Positions 24,393-32,336 of a stretch of DNA of 64,000 nt are shown here, piece after piece. The stretch is from Lachnospiraceae bacterium (lineage in GTDB: Bacteria; Bacillota; Clostridia; Lachnospirales; Lachnospiraceae). The notes under the pieces were generated by a model. That model made no database searches. It was not told the DNA's origin and saw only the letters and a list, made by a program, of their open reading frames with translations. The stretch is taken from the NCBI GenBank assembly GCA_910575835.1, contig CAJTGB010000022.1, positions 1 through 64,000 of the forward strand, read 5' to 3'. The translations under genes and the position numbers were made by a program. How positions within the stretch are numbered: position 1 is the stretch's first letter; every line of letters starts with the position of its first letter.

Positions 24393-27191
24393 TTACATGT
24401 ACATACCTCCGCCGTCCATACCTCCCCCGTCAGGGCCTTCGCCTCCCCCGTCAGAACTTTCGCCCCCTCCGGCACTCTCACCGTCTGCGGCGCTTTCTTC
24501 TCCTCCGATACTTTCGCTGTCTGCGGCGGCTTCTTCCCCTTTTCCCGTACCTTCGCTGTCTGCGGCGCTTTCTTCTCCTCCGATACTTTCGCCGTTATCA
24601 GGGCCTTCTCCTTCGGCAGCACCTTCTTCTTCCGCTCCGGCTTCTGTACTCTCTCCGCTATCAGTTTCTTCTCCTGATTCTGCGCTCTCCCCGGCATCGC
24701 TTTCTTCTCCGGCTTCTGCGTTCTCTCCGACACCATCCTCTTTTCTGGCCTCTGTGTTCTCTCCTGATTCTGTACCCTCTCCACCATCGTTTTCTTTTCC
24801 GGCTTCTGCGTTCTCTCCGGCGGCTTCTCTTTCTCCTTCGGTGGTTTCTTCCCCTTTTTCTGTATCTTCTCCTTCAGCAGCTTCCTCTCCTGATTCTGCG
24901 CTCTCTCCGGCCTCTGTATTCTCTCCGGCGCCGCCCTCTTCCCCTTCATCTGCTCTCTCTTCGGCCTCCGTTCTATCTCCACTGGCTTCCCCGGCTCCAC
25001 TCTCTTCTTCAGCGCTTTCTTCCCCGTTATCCGCACCTTCTCCTCCAGTGGCTTCCTCTCCCGATTCTACACCCTCCCCATTTTCACTTTCTTCTCCGGC
25101 TTCTGTGTTCTCTCCGACACTATCCTCTTCGGCGGCTTCCTCTCCTGATTCTGCACTCTCACCGGATTCCACATTCTCTCCAGTTCCATCCTCTTCCCCT
25201 TCGGTGGCATCCTCTTCGGATTCCGCGCTCTCTCCGCTCTCTCCGCTGGCTTCCCCGGCTTCACTCTCTCCTTCAACGCCTTCTTCCCCGTTTTCTGTGC
25301 CTTCTCCTTCAGCGGCTTCTTCCTCATTATCCGCACCGTTTCCTTCGGCAGCTTCCTCTCCTGATTCTGTGCTCTCGCCGGCTTCACTTCCTTCTCCGGC
25401 TTCATTATCTTCTTCGGCTTCTGCACTCTCTCCGCGGGCTTCACCGGCTTCACTCTCTTCTTCAGCGCTTTCTTCCCCGTTTTTTGTACCTTCTCCTTCA
25501 GCGGCTTCTTCCTCATTATCCGCACCGTTTCCTTCGGCAGCTTCCTCTCCTGATTCTGTGCTCTCGCCGGCTTCACTTCCTTCTCCGGCTTCATTATCTT
25601 CTCCGGCTTCTGCACTCTCACCGGATTCCGCATTCTCTCCAGCGCTGTCTTCTTCTACTTCTTCCGCTCCCTCTTCGGCTTCCGCGCTCTCTCCGCTAGC
25701 TTCTCCGGCTTCACTCTCTCCTTCAGCACTTTCTTCCCCGTTTTCTATGCCCTCTCCTTCAGTGGCTTCTTCCTCGTTATCCGCACCGTTTCCTTCAGCG
25801 GCTTCCTCTCCTGATTCTGTGCTCTCGCCGTCTTCACTTCCTTCTCCGACTTCATTATCTTCTCCGGCTTCATTATCTTCTCCGGCTTCTGCACTCTCTC
25901 CGGATTCCGCATTCTCTCCAGTGCTGTCTTCTTCTACTTCTTCCGCTCCCTCTTCGGCTTCCGCGCTCTCTCCGCTGGCTTCACTGGCTTCCCCGGCTTC
26001 GCTCTCTCCTTCAGCACTTTCTTCTCCGTTTTCTATGCCTTCTCCTTCGGTGGCTTCTTCCCCGTTATCCGCACCGTTTCCTTCGGCAGCTTCCTCTCCT
26101 GATTCTGTGCTCTCGCCGCCTTCACTTCCTTCTCCGGTTTCATTATCTTCTCCGGATTCCGCATTCTCTCCAGCGCTGGCTTCTTCTACTTCTTCCGCTC
26201 CCTCTTCGGCTTCCGCGCTCTCTCCGCTGGTTTCACCGGCTTCACTCTCTCCTTCAGCACTTTCTTCCCCGTTTTCTATGCCTTCTCCTTCAGCGGCTTC
26301 TTCCTCGTTATCCGCACCGTTTCCTTCGGCAGCTTCCTCTCCTGATTCTGTGCTCTCGCCGTCTTCACTTCCTTCTCCAGCCTCATTAGCTTCTTGTCCA
26401 GCAATTGTACTTTCTTCGTCGTTGCCTGAAACTTCCGGCCCGGCATTCTCTTCTGCTCCTGATTCATCCGGCCCAGCATTCTCTTCTGCTCCTGATTCAT
26501 CCGGCCCGCCGCTCTCTTCTGCTGCCGCACGTTCCGCCGCCGCTTCTGCCTCGATCTGCTCAGCTTTTGCGTTAAACTCCCCATAGCCACTCTGATAGAC
26601 CAACGGCTCGCTCTGCCGTTCCAGTTCGGGATGCTCCTTCACATAATCCTGATCCAATAATACCTGTGTACCTCCGCCGGGAAGCTCCTGACCTGTCACG
26701 GATGTCTGGGGCGCTGCTGTACCGATATTCATCTTCGTTCCCGCGGGCACCGTCATCTCTTCCACATAAAACTGCCCGTTTCCCCATTCCTGAAGAATAG
26801 CGCTGTTCATCTTCGACTCCATAGGATCTCCGGGTTTCTCCGTCGTCCAATAAGACCCGTCAGAATATGCATTGCCGCCAAATGAGCGGTATAACGTCAT
26901 AGGTTCATCCGTTACAACCGTATCATAATTCCCGTTTGTAAAGTTATTCTTCACGCTGTCCGGCAGATCGTCTTTTGGTATGCGGTGTACACCATCCATT
27001 AAGATCCCTGACTCTTGCGGCATCGAAAAATTTTCCGCCGGACATCTGTCTCCTGCATTTGAATTCCATACGTTCTCTCTCGCATGCTGCACCAAATCGC
27101 TGATATAACCAGGATTCCCTTCTCCCCCGCCTTCACGGCCAGAGACAGGAGATGGTTTGGAGCTTCTGCGAAATAAATCAAATAATCCCAT
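24393..27191 (-). CDS. 932-residue protein with toxin-like head and giant acidic repeat tail
   Basis: Residues 1-15 are amphipathic (MGLFDLFRRSSK) with no signal peptide. Residues about 60-200 form a globular domain: TLYRSFGGNAYSDGSYWTTE, EWGNGQFYVEEMTVPAGT, IGTAAPQ and LPGGGTQVLLDQDY. From memory this order (YR..GG, YWTT, AGT..., AAPQ, GGG.QV) resembles a C-terminal domain of polymorphic toxins with an ADP-ribosyltransferase/NADase-like fold, which I could not check. Residues about 215-930 are Glu, Gly, Ser, Ala, Asn and Asp, almost without basic residues, in degenerate repeats of about 65-95 residues (ESTESGEEAAEGNGADNEEE and similar). It lies between a two-repeat protein and the VirD4-like ATPase, so it may be that motor's substrate. 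Confidence 0.7.
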   Translation of the reverse strand: MGLFDLFRRSSKPSPVSGREGGGEGNPGYISDLVQHARENVWNSNAGDRCPAENFSMPQESGILMDGVHRIPKDDLPDSVKNNFTNGNYDTVVTDEPMTLYRSFGGNAYSDGSYWTTEKPGDPMESKMNSAILQEWGNGQFYVEEMTVPAGTKMNIGTAAPQTSVTGQELPGGGTQVLLDQDYVKEHPELERQSEPLVYQSGYGEFNAKAEQIEAEAAAERAAAEESGGPDESGAEENAGPDESGAEENAGPEVSGNDEESTIAGQEANEAGEGSEDGESTESGEEAAEGNGADNEEEAAEGEGIENGEESAEGESEAGETSGESAEAEEGAEEVEEASAGENAESGEDNETGEGSEGGESTESGEEAAEGNGADNGEEATEGEGIENGEESAEGESEAGEASEASGESAEAEEGAEEVEEDSTGENAESGESAEAGEDNEAGEDNEVGEGSEDGESTESGEEAAEGNGADNEEEATEGEGIENGEESAEGESEAGEASGESAEAEEGAEEVEEDSAGENAESGESAEAGEDNEAGEGSEAGESTESGEEAAEGNGADNEEEAAEGEGTKNGEESAEEESEAGEARGESAEAEEDNEAGEGSEAGESTESGEEAAEGNGADNEEEAAEGEGTENGEEGVEGESEAGEASGESGESAESEEDATEGEEDGTGENVESGESAESGEEAAEEDSVGENTEAGEESENGEGVESGEEATGGEGADNGEESAEEESGAGEASGDRTEAEERADEGEEGGAGENTEAGESAESGEEAAEGEDTEKGEETTEGEREAAGENAEAGKENDGGEGTESGENTEARKEDGVGENAEAGEESDAGESAESGEETDSGESTEAGAEEEGAAEGEGPDNGESIGGEESAADSEGTGKGEEAAADSESIGGEESAADGESAGGGESSDGGGEGPDGGGMDGGGMYM
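24421..26390 (-). repeat. Coding tandem repeats of the acidic tail
   Basis: Degenerate in-frame repeats. A recognisable 30-base block (GCTTCCTCTCCTGATTCTGT on the plus strand) starts near 25351, 25540, 25800, 26089 and 26331, spaced about 190 to 290 bp, with shorter repeats nested inside. Differences between copies are mostly whole codons, so the array has grown and shrunk without breaking the frame. It is not a CRISPR array: no regular spacers. Confidence 0.8.
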
Positions 27192-27199
27192 TTACACGG

Positions 27200-27727
27200 T
27201 CACCTTTCTTCCCGGTTTACAGCCAGCAAAAGACCTCTCCGGCACAAGCCTGCCGCCGTTTTCCGTACTTCAAAGTAAGGAAGCTGATACTTGGACACTG
27301 CTCTTCTCTCCAGTTCATCGTATGTAATCACGCCGTCTGCCTCTTTCCACACATCATATTCCAACGCTGAGAGCTGTACTTTCCCCCGAAAAGTCACACA
27401 ATACGCATTCAACTGCAAATCAATTCCAGATCCGATCCCCTGCCGTAAGAATATAAGCGTTTCCATACCTGAGAAATCTCCGTCCGAAAGAGCAGCCAGA
27501 AGCCCCGTCTGAATCAGTTTATTCATCGTAGGTGCATAGCCGTTAAGGTCTTCCTTCGATAATGTATTTTTCACATCATTTTCGTATGCTCCCAGCAGGA
27601 ACTTAGACCAGATTCGGTATTCCAACGGAATCAGACGGACGATCCTGCTCTGAAACGACACCTGTGAAACCATTCTATCCTCTATAATCTCCGCCCCCAA
27701 CGGATAACCTACCGTCAAATAATACAT
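27200..27727 (-). CDS. Hypothetical protein of two similar winged-helix-like repeats
   Basis: About 175 residues, soluble. Two halves resemble each other: LIPLEYRIWSKFLLGAY with LSKEDLN and TMNKLIQTGLLAAL, then LSALEYDVWKEADGVITYDE and VRKTAAGLCRRGLLLAV. The pattern (Leu-x-Leu-Glu-Tyr-x-x-Trp, helix, then a helix ending Gly-Leu-Leu) suggests two winged-helix modules. No known name. The ATG at 27727 is preferred; an in-frame GTG lies at 27745 inside the upstream gene, whose stop is two bases before the ATG, implying coupled translation. It precedes the toxin-like gene by eight bases; an adaptor or immunity role is possible but not shown. Confidence 0.7.
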   Translation of the reverse strand: MYYLTVGYPLGAEIIEDRMVSQVSFQSRIVRLIPLEYRIWSKFLLGAYENDVKNTLSKEDLNGYAPTMNKLIQTGLLAALSDGDFSGMETLIFLRQGIGSGIDLQLNAYCVTFRGKVQLSALEYDVWKEADGVITYDELERRAVSKYQLPYFEVRKTAAGLCRRGLLLAVNREER

Positions 27728-27729
27728 AA

Positions 27730-28740
27730 TCAGTCTTCTTTCCACTTCTCAATTCCAAAATCACCGAACTTCTGAATGTCCATAATCATAGAGCCCAGCT
27801 CCTCAATCGCAACATCAGCATCTTCTCCCGGAAGCACCTCCATGATAGAGACCATACTCTGATGGCTCCAAATCGAGATCGGTTTGTCAGAAGCACACTT
27901 TGTCATAACATTGATAGACAGGCTCGGCTTCAAAGAGAATAAAAACAGCGCAACAACATACAGAATTAAGATCAGCGCTGACAGGAATATCCCCACCTTC
28001 GCCAGAAACGGATGTTCAAATACACTCTTGGCAGAGCTCAAGGATACCATGCTCATTGAAAACGCAAGGAACAAAGCTTTGATGTAGTATTTTTTCTTAA
28101 ATATGAAGAAAGGCGCTGCCGCTGCAATTCCCAGAATAAACGCCAGAAAAACCGGAAGCTCAGAGAACATTCCTCCCAGTGCACACGCCAGTGTACTGAT
28201 CAAAAGTCCCGCCAAAAAGTCCCACAGAGCAAAACGCACCCCGTTCGACAGTTCTACGCCTGCAACTTCATCTATTGTAAACTCCGTGTGGCTCATAGCT
28301 CTTCCGATCCAGGAACGTCCGCTTAGCCTAAACAGTATCCTCTTATTCGTCACCTGTATCCGCCCCTCCTGCCAGAGTCCGCGAAGCCTTGAACGCGCAT
28401 TGCATAACTGGTACTGCTTAATCGGTATCTCCTGTTCACACGGCGCGATCAGGTCCGGCACGATCTTCTTTCCTCTCTCGAAGCATCCTTCCACATCATT
28501 ATTATCTGCTTCTCCGATCCCGATTAATTTGCGAAGCGGGATCCAATCTTCCGTAGATATCGTGTAGCCTTCATTCGGATTCACCGGTCCCCTCTCCTGC
28601 CCCGGCTGTCCGCCCATCTGCGGCCCGTTATTATAATATTGGTTCTGCTGATTCCCTGCCTGCTGGTTTCTTGCCATCTGACACTGACAGATCTCTCCGT
28701 CCGCCAATGGTCTTCCGCATTGTGTACAAAAATTTGCCAT
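27730..28740 (-). CDS. Zinc-ribbon membrane protein with a PH-like domain
   Basis: A 336-residue protein. It has an N-terminal zinc ribbon (FCTQCGRPLADGEICQC), a Gln/Asn/Gly-rich linker (30-60), and a domain at about 100-165 resembling bacterial PH domains (GRIQVTNKRILFRLSGRSW, FTIDEVAGVELSNG). Then come four hydrophobic segments (about 168-262) and a C-terminal cytoplasmic part (NVMTKCASDKPISIWSHQS, VLPGEDADVAIEELG). GAGGAG precedes the ATG. It is second in the minus-strand cluster. The exact role is unknown; zinc-ribbon plus membrane architecture is shared with the next gene upstream. Confidence 0.75.
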   Translation of the reverse strand: MANFCTQCGRPLADGEICQCQMARNQQAGNQQNQYYNNGPQMGGQPGQERGPVNPNEGYTISTEDWIPLRKLIGIGEADNNDVEGCFERGKKIVPDLIAPCEQEIPIKQYQLCNARSRLRGLWQEGRIQVTNKRILFRLSGRSWIGRAMSHTEFTIDEVAGVELSNGVRFALWDFLAGLLISTLACALGGMFSELPVFLAFILGIAAAAPFFIFKKKYYIKALFLAFSMSMVSLSSAKSVFEHPFLAKVGIFLSALILILYVVALFLFSLKPSLSINVMTKCASDKPISIWSHQSMVSIMEVLPGEDADVAIEELGSMIMDIQKFGDFGIEKWKED

Positions 28741-28856
28741 CTCTCATTCTCCTCTTCGATATTTCTCATATGATTTCTCATACGATTTCTCATATGTCTC
28801 ATATCTCTCATATGTTTTCATTATTTGTTCCTGTTTACAATATGCTTCTTGTTTAA

Positions 28857-28990
28857 AGAAGCAATCTTATTAGTATCTTTCTGCAATACGCTCCTTATAC
28901 TGAAGTAATCTTATAGGTATCTTTCTACAATACGCTTCTTATACTGAATGAAGCAATCTTATAGGTATCTTCATCATACTGAAATGACGC
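28857..28990 (-). repeat. Tandem copies of a gene's 3' end
   Basis: Three imperfect copies of a 44-48 bp unit (AATCTTATAGGTATCTTTCT and following; anchor points 28863, 28907, 28955). The innermost copy contains the last codons of the zinc-ribbon gene (…DTYKIASFSIRSVL), so its coding 3' end has been duplicated beyond the stop codon. The adjacent 28741-28856 stretch holds short TCTCATATG-type repeats and no gene that I can see. Confidence 0.7.
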
Positions 28991-30478
28991 ATTCATATAA
29001 GAACTTCCGTCATCCGTCTTGTCTTCTGTGGTAGGCGTATCATTTCTCCATGATGTGTAGGTGTATGTATATTTCATATCATACTTGTAACTCATCTCTG
29101 CCTGAACCTGTCCCTGATAAACATCGTCATAACACTCACATTTGAACTCACTGAATTCTACTTCCTTCAGCTTGTAAGCCTCCCGGTCATGCAAATCGGA
29201 CACAAGAGAATCATACGCTTCCTCGCAGATATCTGAATATTCCGGCAGGAACAATTCTGCGATCTCATCGAACTTCTTCTGTTCCAATGCAGACTGATAA
29301 ACCTTCTCCAATGCCTCCTGCATCTTCGCGGTAAATGCCGTCTCCCCTTCTTCTGTCAGCTTCAATGCTTCTGCCGTGTAAGCGCTTTCAGCAGATGCGC
29401 TGAAGTCGTCTTCATACAGCTCATGCCAGGGCGCCGCTACCTGGATACTATGTTTCCCGGCAAATAATGTAATCCGGTAACAGTCCATGCCTCCGTCTTC
29501 TGTCTGTTCTCTGCGCTCTTTTGGCAGAACGACTCCGTCTATCGCAACTGTTGCCCCGCAAGGACTATAAATCTGGAAATTCTCTGCTATCTCGTTAGCC
29601 GGAGAAACCTTCCATGTGTCGAAAAACATCATTGCCTTTTCACCTTGCTTCATCAAGGTAAGCATTCTGCTATCTGCATTCTTCCCTTTTTCCGTAAATT
29701 GGACTATCAGATTCCTCTGAACTCCAGAGCTTTCCAATGATTTGTCTGACATAATCTCAAAATTCGTAATATCAGGAATCTCTGTCTGTTCCATCATAGC
29801 GACAAACTGAGCCTTCTGAAGATATTCTCCGTCAGGAAAGTCTGTCAGGTCATAGACTTTGGACCAGTCTTTGTCCGCATATACCTGAAAATATCGTTTC
29901 GCTACGGAATTTGGACTGTTTTGGCTGCTTCCAAGCCCATAGAACGCACAGATAATAAGCAGCAGGCACACTGCCTCGACGATTACAGCAATCTGCATCT
30001 TAGACAGCTTTCTCATACTCCCTTTGTATTTCTGCACATTGATCTCCGGCTTTTTTATGGTAATACTGGATCCGCCTGCAGTCTGCTGACCTGTTTTCTG
30101 CTGCTCCTTCATCTTCTTCATCTGAGAAGGACGCAGCGGAGCCGTTGAATTCTCCCCCTGAACTGAATTCGTCTGTTCCGGCTCTTCCTTCCCCGGCGCC
30201 GCTTGTTCTGTTTCCGCTTGAACTGAGGCAGATTGATTCTCCCACGGACGAAATTCAGGCGTATACTGTGTATCTGATACTGTATTTTCTGACTTCCAGG
30301 GTTCCTCGGCGCTGCCGGCAGCACCGCCGCTGTCTGTACTGCCGCTGTCTGTACCTCCTCCTTCTCTCGGCATCATGGTTTCCGGTACGCCTGCAATCCC
30401 CTCCAGATTCGTACCGCAGTTTCCGCAAAACCTGGCGCCATCCTCACATTTGGTTCCACATGTCGGACAAAACAACAT
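28925..30478 (-). CDS. TcaA/YvbJ-like zinc-ribbon membrane protein
   Basis: A 517-residue protein. It has a zinc ribbon (CPTCGTKCEDGARFCGNCG), a long polar linker to about 150, one transmembrane helix (about 163-184, MQIAVIVEAVCLLLIICAFYGL), then an extracellular part: an NTF2-like domain (SVAKRYFQVYADKDWSKVYDL), a region with GATVAIDGVVLPKE and GKHSIQVAAPW (PEGA-like), and a C-terminal NTF2-like domain (about 400-517). This resembles the TcaA/YvbJ family linked to cell-wall antibiotic response in Gram-positives. First gene of the seven-gene minus-strand cluster. GAGGG lies ten bases before the ATG. Confidence 0.8.
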   Translation of the reverse strand: MLFCPTCGTKCEDGARFCGNCGTNLEGIAGVPETMMPREGGGTDSGSTDSGGAAGSAEEPWKSENTVSDTQYTPEFRPWENQSASVQAETEQAAPGKEEPEQTNSVQGENSTAPLRPSQMKKMKEQQKTGQQTAGGSSITIKKPEINVQKYKGSMRKLSKMQIAVIVEAVCLLLIICAFYGLGSSQNSPNSVAKRYFQVYADKDWSKVYDLTDFPDGEYLQKAQFVAMMEQTEIPDITNFEIMSDKSLESSGVQRNLIVQFTEKGKNADSRMLTLMKQGEKAMMFFDTWKVSPANEIAENFQIYSPCGATVAIDGVVLPKERREQTEDGGMDCYRITLFAGKHSIQVAAPWHELYEDDFSASAESAYTAEALKLTEEGETAFTAKMQEALEKVYQSALEQKKFDEIAELFLPEYSDICEEAYDSLVSDLHDREAYKLKEVEFSEFKCECYDDVYQGQVQAEMSYKYDMKYTYTYTSWRNDTPTTEDKTDDGSSYMNASFQYDEDTYKIASFSIRSVL

Positions 30479-30655
30479 ATGTTTTTCCCTCTCTTTCCCT
30501 TCTACACTCTGACAAATATAAAAGAATAGTAAAATTGTATGAATTTTCCATTAACTATTATATACCAAAATCACAAGAAAGAATAGTTCTTTTATTTTTA
30601 ATAATTTTAAGTTATAATTGCTATCAGAAACTCTCACACAAGAAAGGAGTCCATC

Positions 30656-31360
30656 ATGAAATCTTCAGAAGAGAACAATCTATTCCGAATCCTGGCAATC
30701 GTACTTGCTGTCATACTTGTCTCAGTATCGGCCGGAGGCACATTCTTACTGTTACATTCTTCAGGAACTCCGGCGGTTTCCAAGACTGCCGCAGACGAAG
30801 CCAAGACACTGGACGTAATATATCCGCAGGAAACAGAACCCGCCGCAGTCAAAAGCATCACCGTCTCCTTATCTTCCGGCGAATCAACTGCAGAAGCCCC
30901 GGAAGATGACGGTATCGCAGAGGCGCCGGCTGTTGCCATGGACAAAATAAGTTCTGTCCGTGCATCTTCGGAGCTGTCTGAGAATAACATGACACATTCC
31001 GCAGGCAGGATTTGCGACGGCAGACTGGACAGCGCATGGGTAGAAGGAGCGTCCGGTCCGGGAGTCAATGAATCCCTCGTGTTCTCTTTTGATGCTGAAT
31101 ATAAGGTTTCCGGCATGAATATCAACGCCGGATATCAGAAAAATCAGGACATATATTATAAAAACGCCCGTCCGCAGTCTTTGAAGCTTACTTTCTCCGA
31201 CGGAACAAGCATGAGCCTTCCGCTTAATGATATCTGCGGCCCGCAGAATATCGCATTTGAACATCCGGTCAATACAAAAGAAATATCTGTTGTAACCGAA
31301 TCCATTTACCCGGGAAATAAATACGAAGATATGGCGATATCCGAGCTTGCATGGTATTAA
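30656..31360 (+). CDS. Membrane-anchored discoidin-like (NADase-type glycan-binding) protein
   Basis: A 234-residue protein. It has one transmembrane helix (about 10-33, ILAIVLAVILVSVSAGGTFL), the motif TLDVIYPQETEPAAVKSITV, a short linker, then a beta-sandwich (about 100-234) opening RASSELSENNMTHSAGRICD and GRLDSAWVEGASGPGVNESL, with the ending EDMAISELAWY. This is the pattern of F5/8-type or NADase-type glycan-binding domains. Helix and motif match those of the YARHG protein at 22429-23037. GGAGTCC precedes the ATG. It is divergent from the zinc-ribbon cluster and upstream of the dipeptidase gene by 33 bp. Confidence 0.85.
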   Translation: MKSSEENNLFRILAIVLAVILVSVSAGGTFLLLHSSGTPAVSKTAADEAKTLDVIYPQETEPAAVKSITVSLSSGESTAEAPEDDGIAEAPAVAMDKISSVRASSELSENNMTHSAGRICDGRLDSAWVEGASGPGVNESLVFSFDAEYKVSGMNINAGYQKNQDIYYKNARPQSLKLTFSDGTSMSLPLNDICGPQNIAFEHPVNTKEISVVTESIYPGNKYEDMAISELAWY

Positions 31361-31393
31361 TTTAAAAGGATATGATAAGGAGAAGGATACACT

Positions 31394-32050
31394 ATGGGAA
31401 TACGACATATAGCCGCAATTATCAGTCTAATCTCGTCAATCGCTTCTGCCGCCTCGGAAACTCAATATCTTACACCGCCCGATACCCCGGTTCAAGAAGA
31501 ATCGCTTCCGATACCAGATGCATCAGATATGGTAGAAATATTGGATTTTATTCCTGACATCCAAGTGGAACTCAGGTATGCGACAGAGAATAATTTTACA
31601 GGAAAGCAGATCTATGATTTTACAGACGCCCGCCTGCGTTACGGAACTGTGCTGAAGCTTAAGGCCGCACAGGAACAATTGCAGCAGGAAGGGCTGTCCC
31701 TCCTGATCTGGGATGCGTACCGTCCGGTTTCGGCACAGTTTAACCTGTGGAACGTCTGCCCGGATCCCGTATATGTAGCCAATCCCAATACCGGATATTC
31801 TTCACACAGTCAGGGGAATACCATAGACGTTACCTTGATTCAGGTATCCGGCGCTCCCGTTCAGATGCCGACTGATTTTGATAATTTCACTGCCAGGGCG
31901 GATCGGAATTACGAGGACTGTACGCCTGAAGAGACTGCAAATGCGCAGAAGCTTGAAAATATCATGATACAGGCAGGCTTTAAACCGTATTTTGGAGAGT
32001 GGTGGCATTACTCTGACACGGACTCTTATCCGGTTGAAACAGAACCTTAG
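31394..32050 (+). CDS. VanX-like D-alanyl-D-alanine dipeptidase (M15D)
   Basis: A 218-residue exported zinc peptidase. The N-terminus (IRHIAAIISLISSIASAAS) acts as a signal peptide. The catalytic domain has VELRYATENNFTGKQIYD, LLIWDAYRP, YSSHSQGNTIDVTLI (SxHxxGxAxD zinc motif) and FGEWWHYSDT (E-x-x-H), all M15D hallmarks. VanX enzymes cleave D-Ala-D-Ala; exported relatives trim cell-wall precursors or dipeptides outside the cell. No vanH or vanA is nearby, so there is no sign of a glycopeptide-resistance operon. It is in tandem with the discoidin-like gene and followed by a terminator. Confidence 0.88.
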   Translation: MGIRHIAAIISLISSIASAASETQYLTPPDTPVQEESLPIPDASDMVEILDFIPDIQVELRYATENNFTGKQIYDFTDARLRYGTVLKLKAAQEQLQQEGLSLLIWDAYRPVSAQFNLWNVCPDPVYVANPNTGYSSHSQGNTIDVTLIQVSGAPVQMPTDFDNFTARADRNYEDCTPEETANAQKLENIMIQAGFKPYFGEWWHYSDTDSYPVETEP

Positions 32051-32052
32051 CA

Positions 32053-32099
32053 GAAAAAGAACGCCGCACAAGACATCTTTCTTATGCAGCGTTCTTTTC
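32053..32099 (+). terminator. Terminator after the dipeptidase gene
   Basis: AAAAGAACGC pairs with GCGTTCTTTT around a longer partly paired loop (CGCA/TGCA). It lies a few bases after the stop codon and is usable in both directions. Confidence 0.75.
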
Positions 32100-32165
32100 T
32101 CGTTTGTTTTCTCTTTACGATCCTTCGGATATCAGGTCATGTATACTTCCCTGTCCGAGCATACC

Positions 32166-32336
32166 TTAGTAGTTGTCGCTGTAATCAGAGCTGTTAGAAT
32201 TAGAACTGTTAGTGCTCTTATTCTTTGAAGTTGTGTTGGACGCGTTCTGGTTAGATGCGTTCTTGTTAGATGAATTCTGGTTGCTTGCATTCTGGTTAGA
32301 TGCGTTCTTGTTAGATGAATTATAGTTCTTAGCCAT
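32166..32336 (-). CDS. Asn/Ser-rich 56-residue protein
   Basis: ATG at 32334-32336 with GGAGG nine bases upstream, TAA at 32166-32168. About half the residues are Asn or Ser, in short repeats of the type SNKNASNQNA, beginning MAKNYNSSNK and ending SSDYSDNY. No Cys, no hydrophobic core, no signal peptide: it is certainly disordered. From memory, similar small Asn-rich proteins occur in Lachnospiraceae and may relate to spores, but I have no proof. A longer frame in another register over the same bases has no ribosome site and an improbable Thr/Arg-rich product. Confidence 0.75.
   Translation of the reverse strand: MAKNYNSSNKNASNQNASNQNSSNKNASNQNASNTTSKNKSTNSSNSNSSDYSDNY

Noticed and set aside
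24421-26390. CRISPR or minisatellite non-coding array
   Set aside because: The repeats keep one open reading frame throughout and changes are in multiples of three.
24379-26586. 735-codon plus-strand frame rich in Ser, Pro and Ala
   Set aside because: It is the antisense reading of the acidic repeat gene. Glu/Ser/Ala codons on one strand give Ser/Pro/Ala on the other. It has no ribosome site.
31394-32050. Vancomycin-resistance gene cluster
   Set aside because: Only a VanX-like peptidase is present; no vanH, vanA/B ligase or vanRS pair lies next to it.
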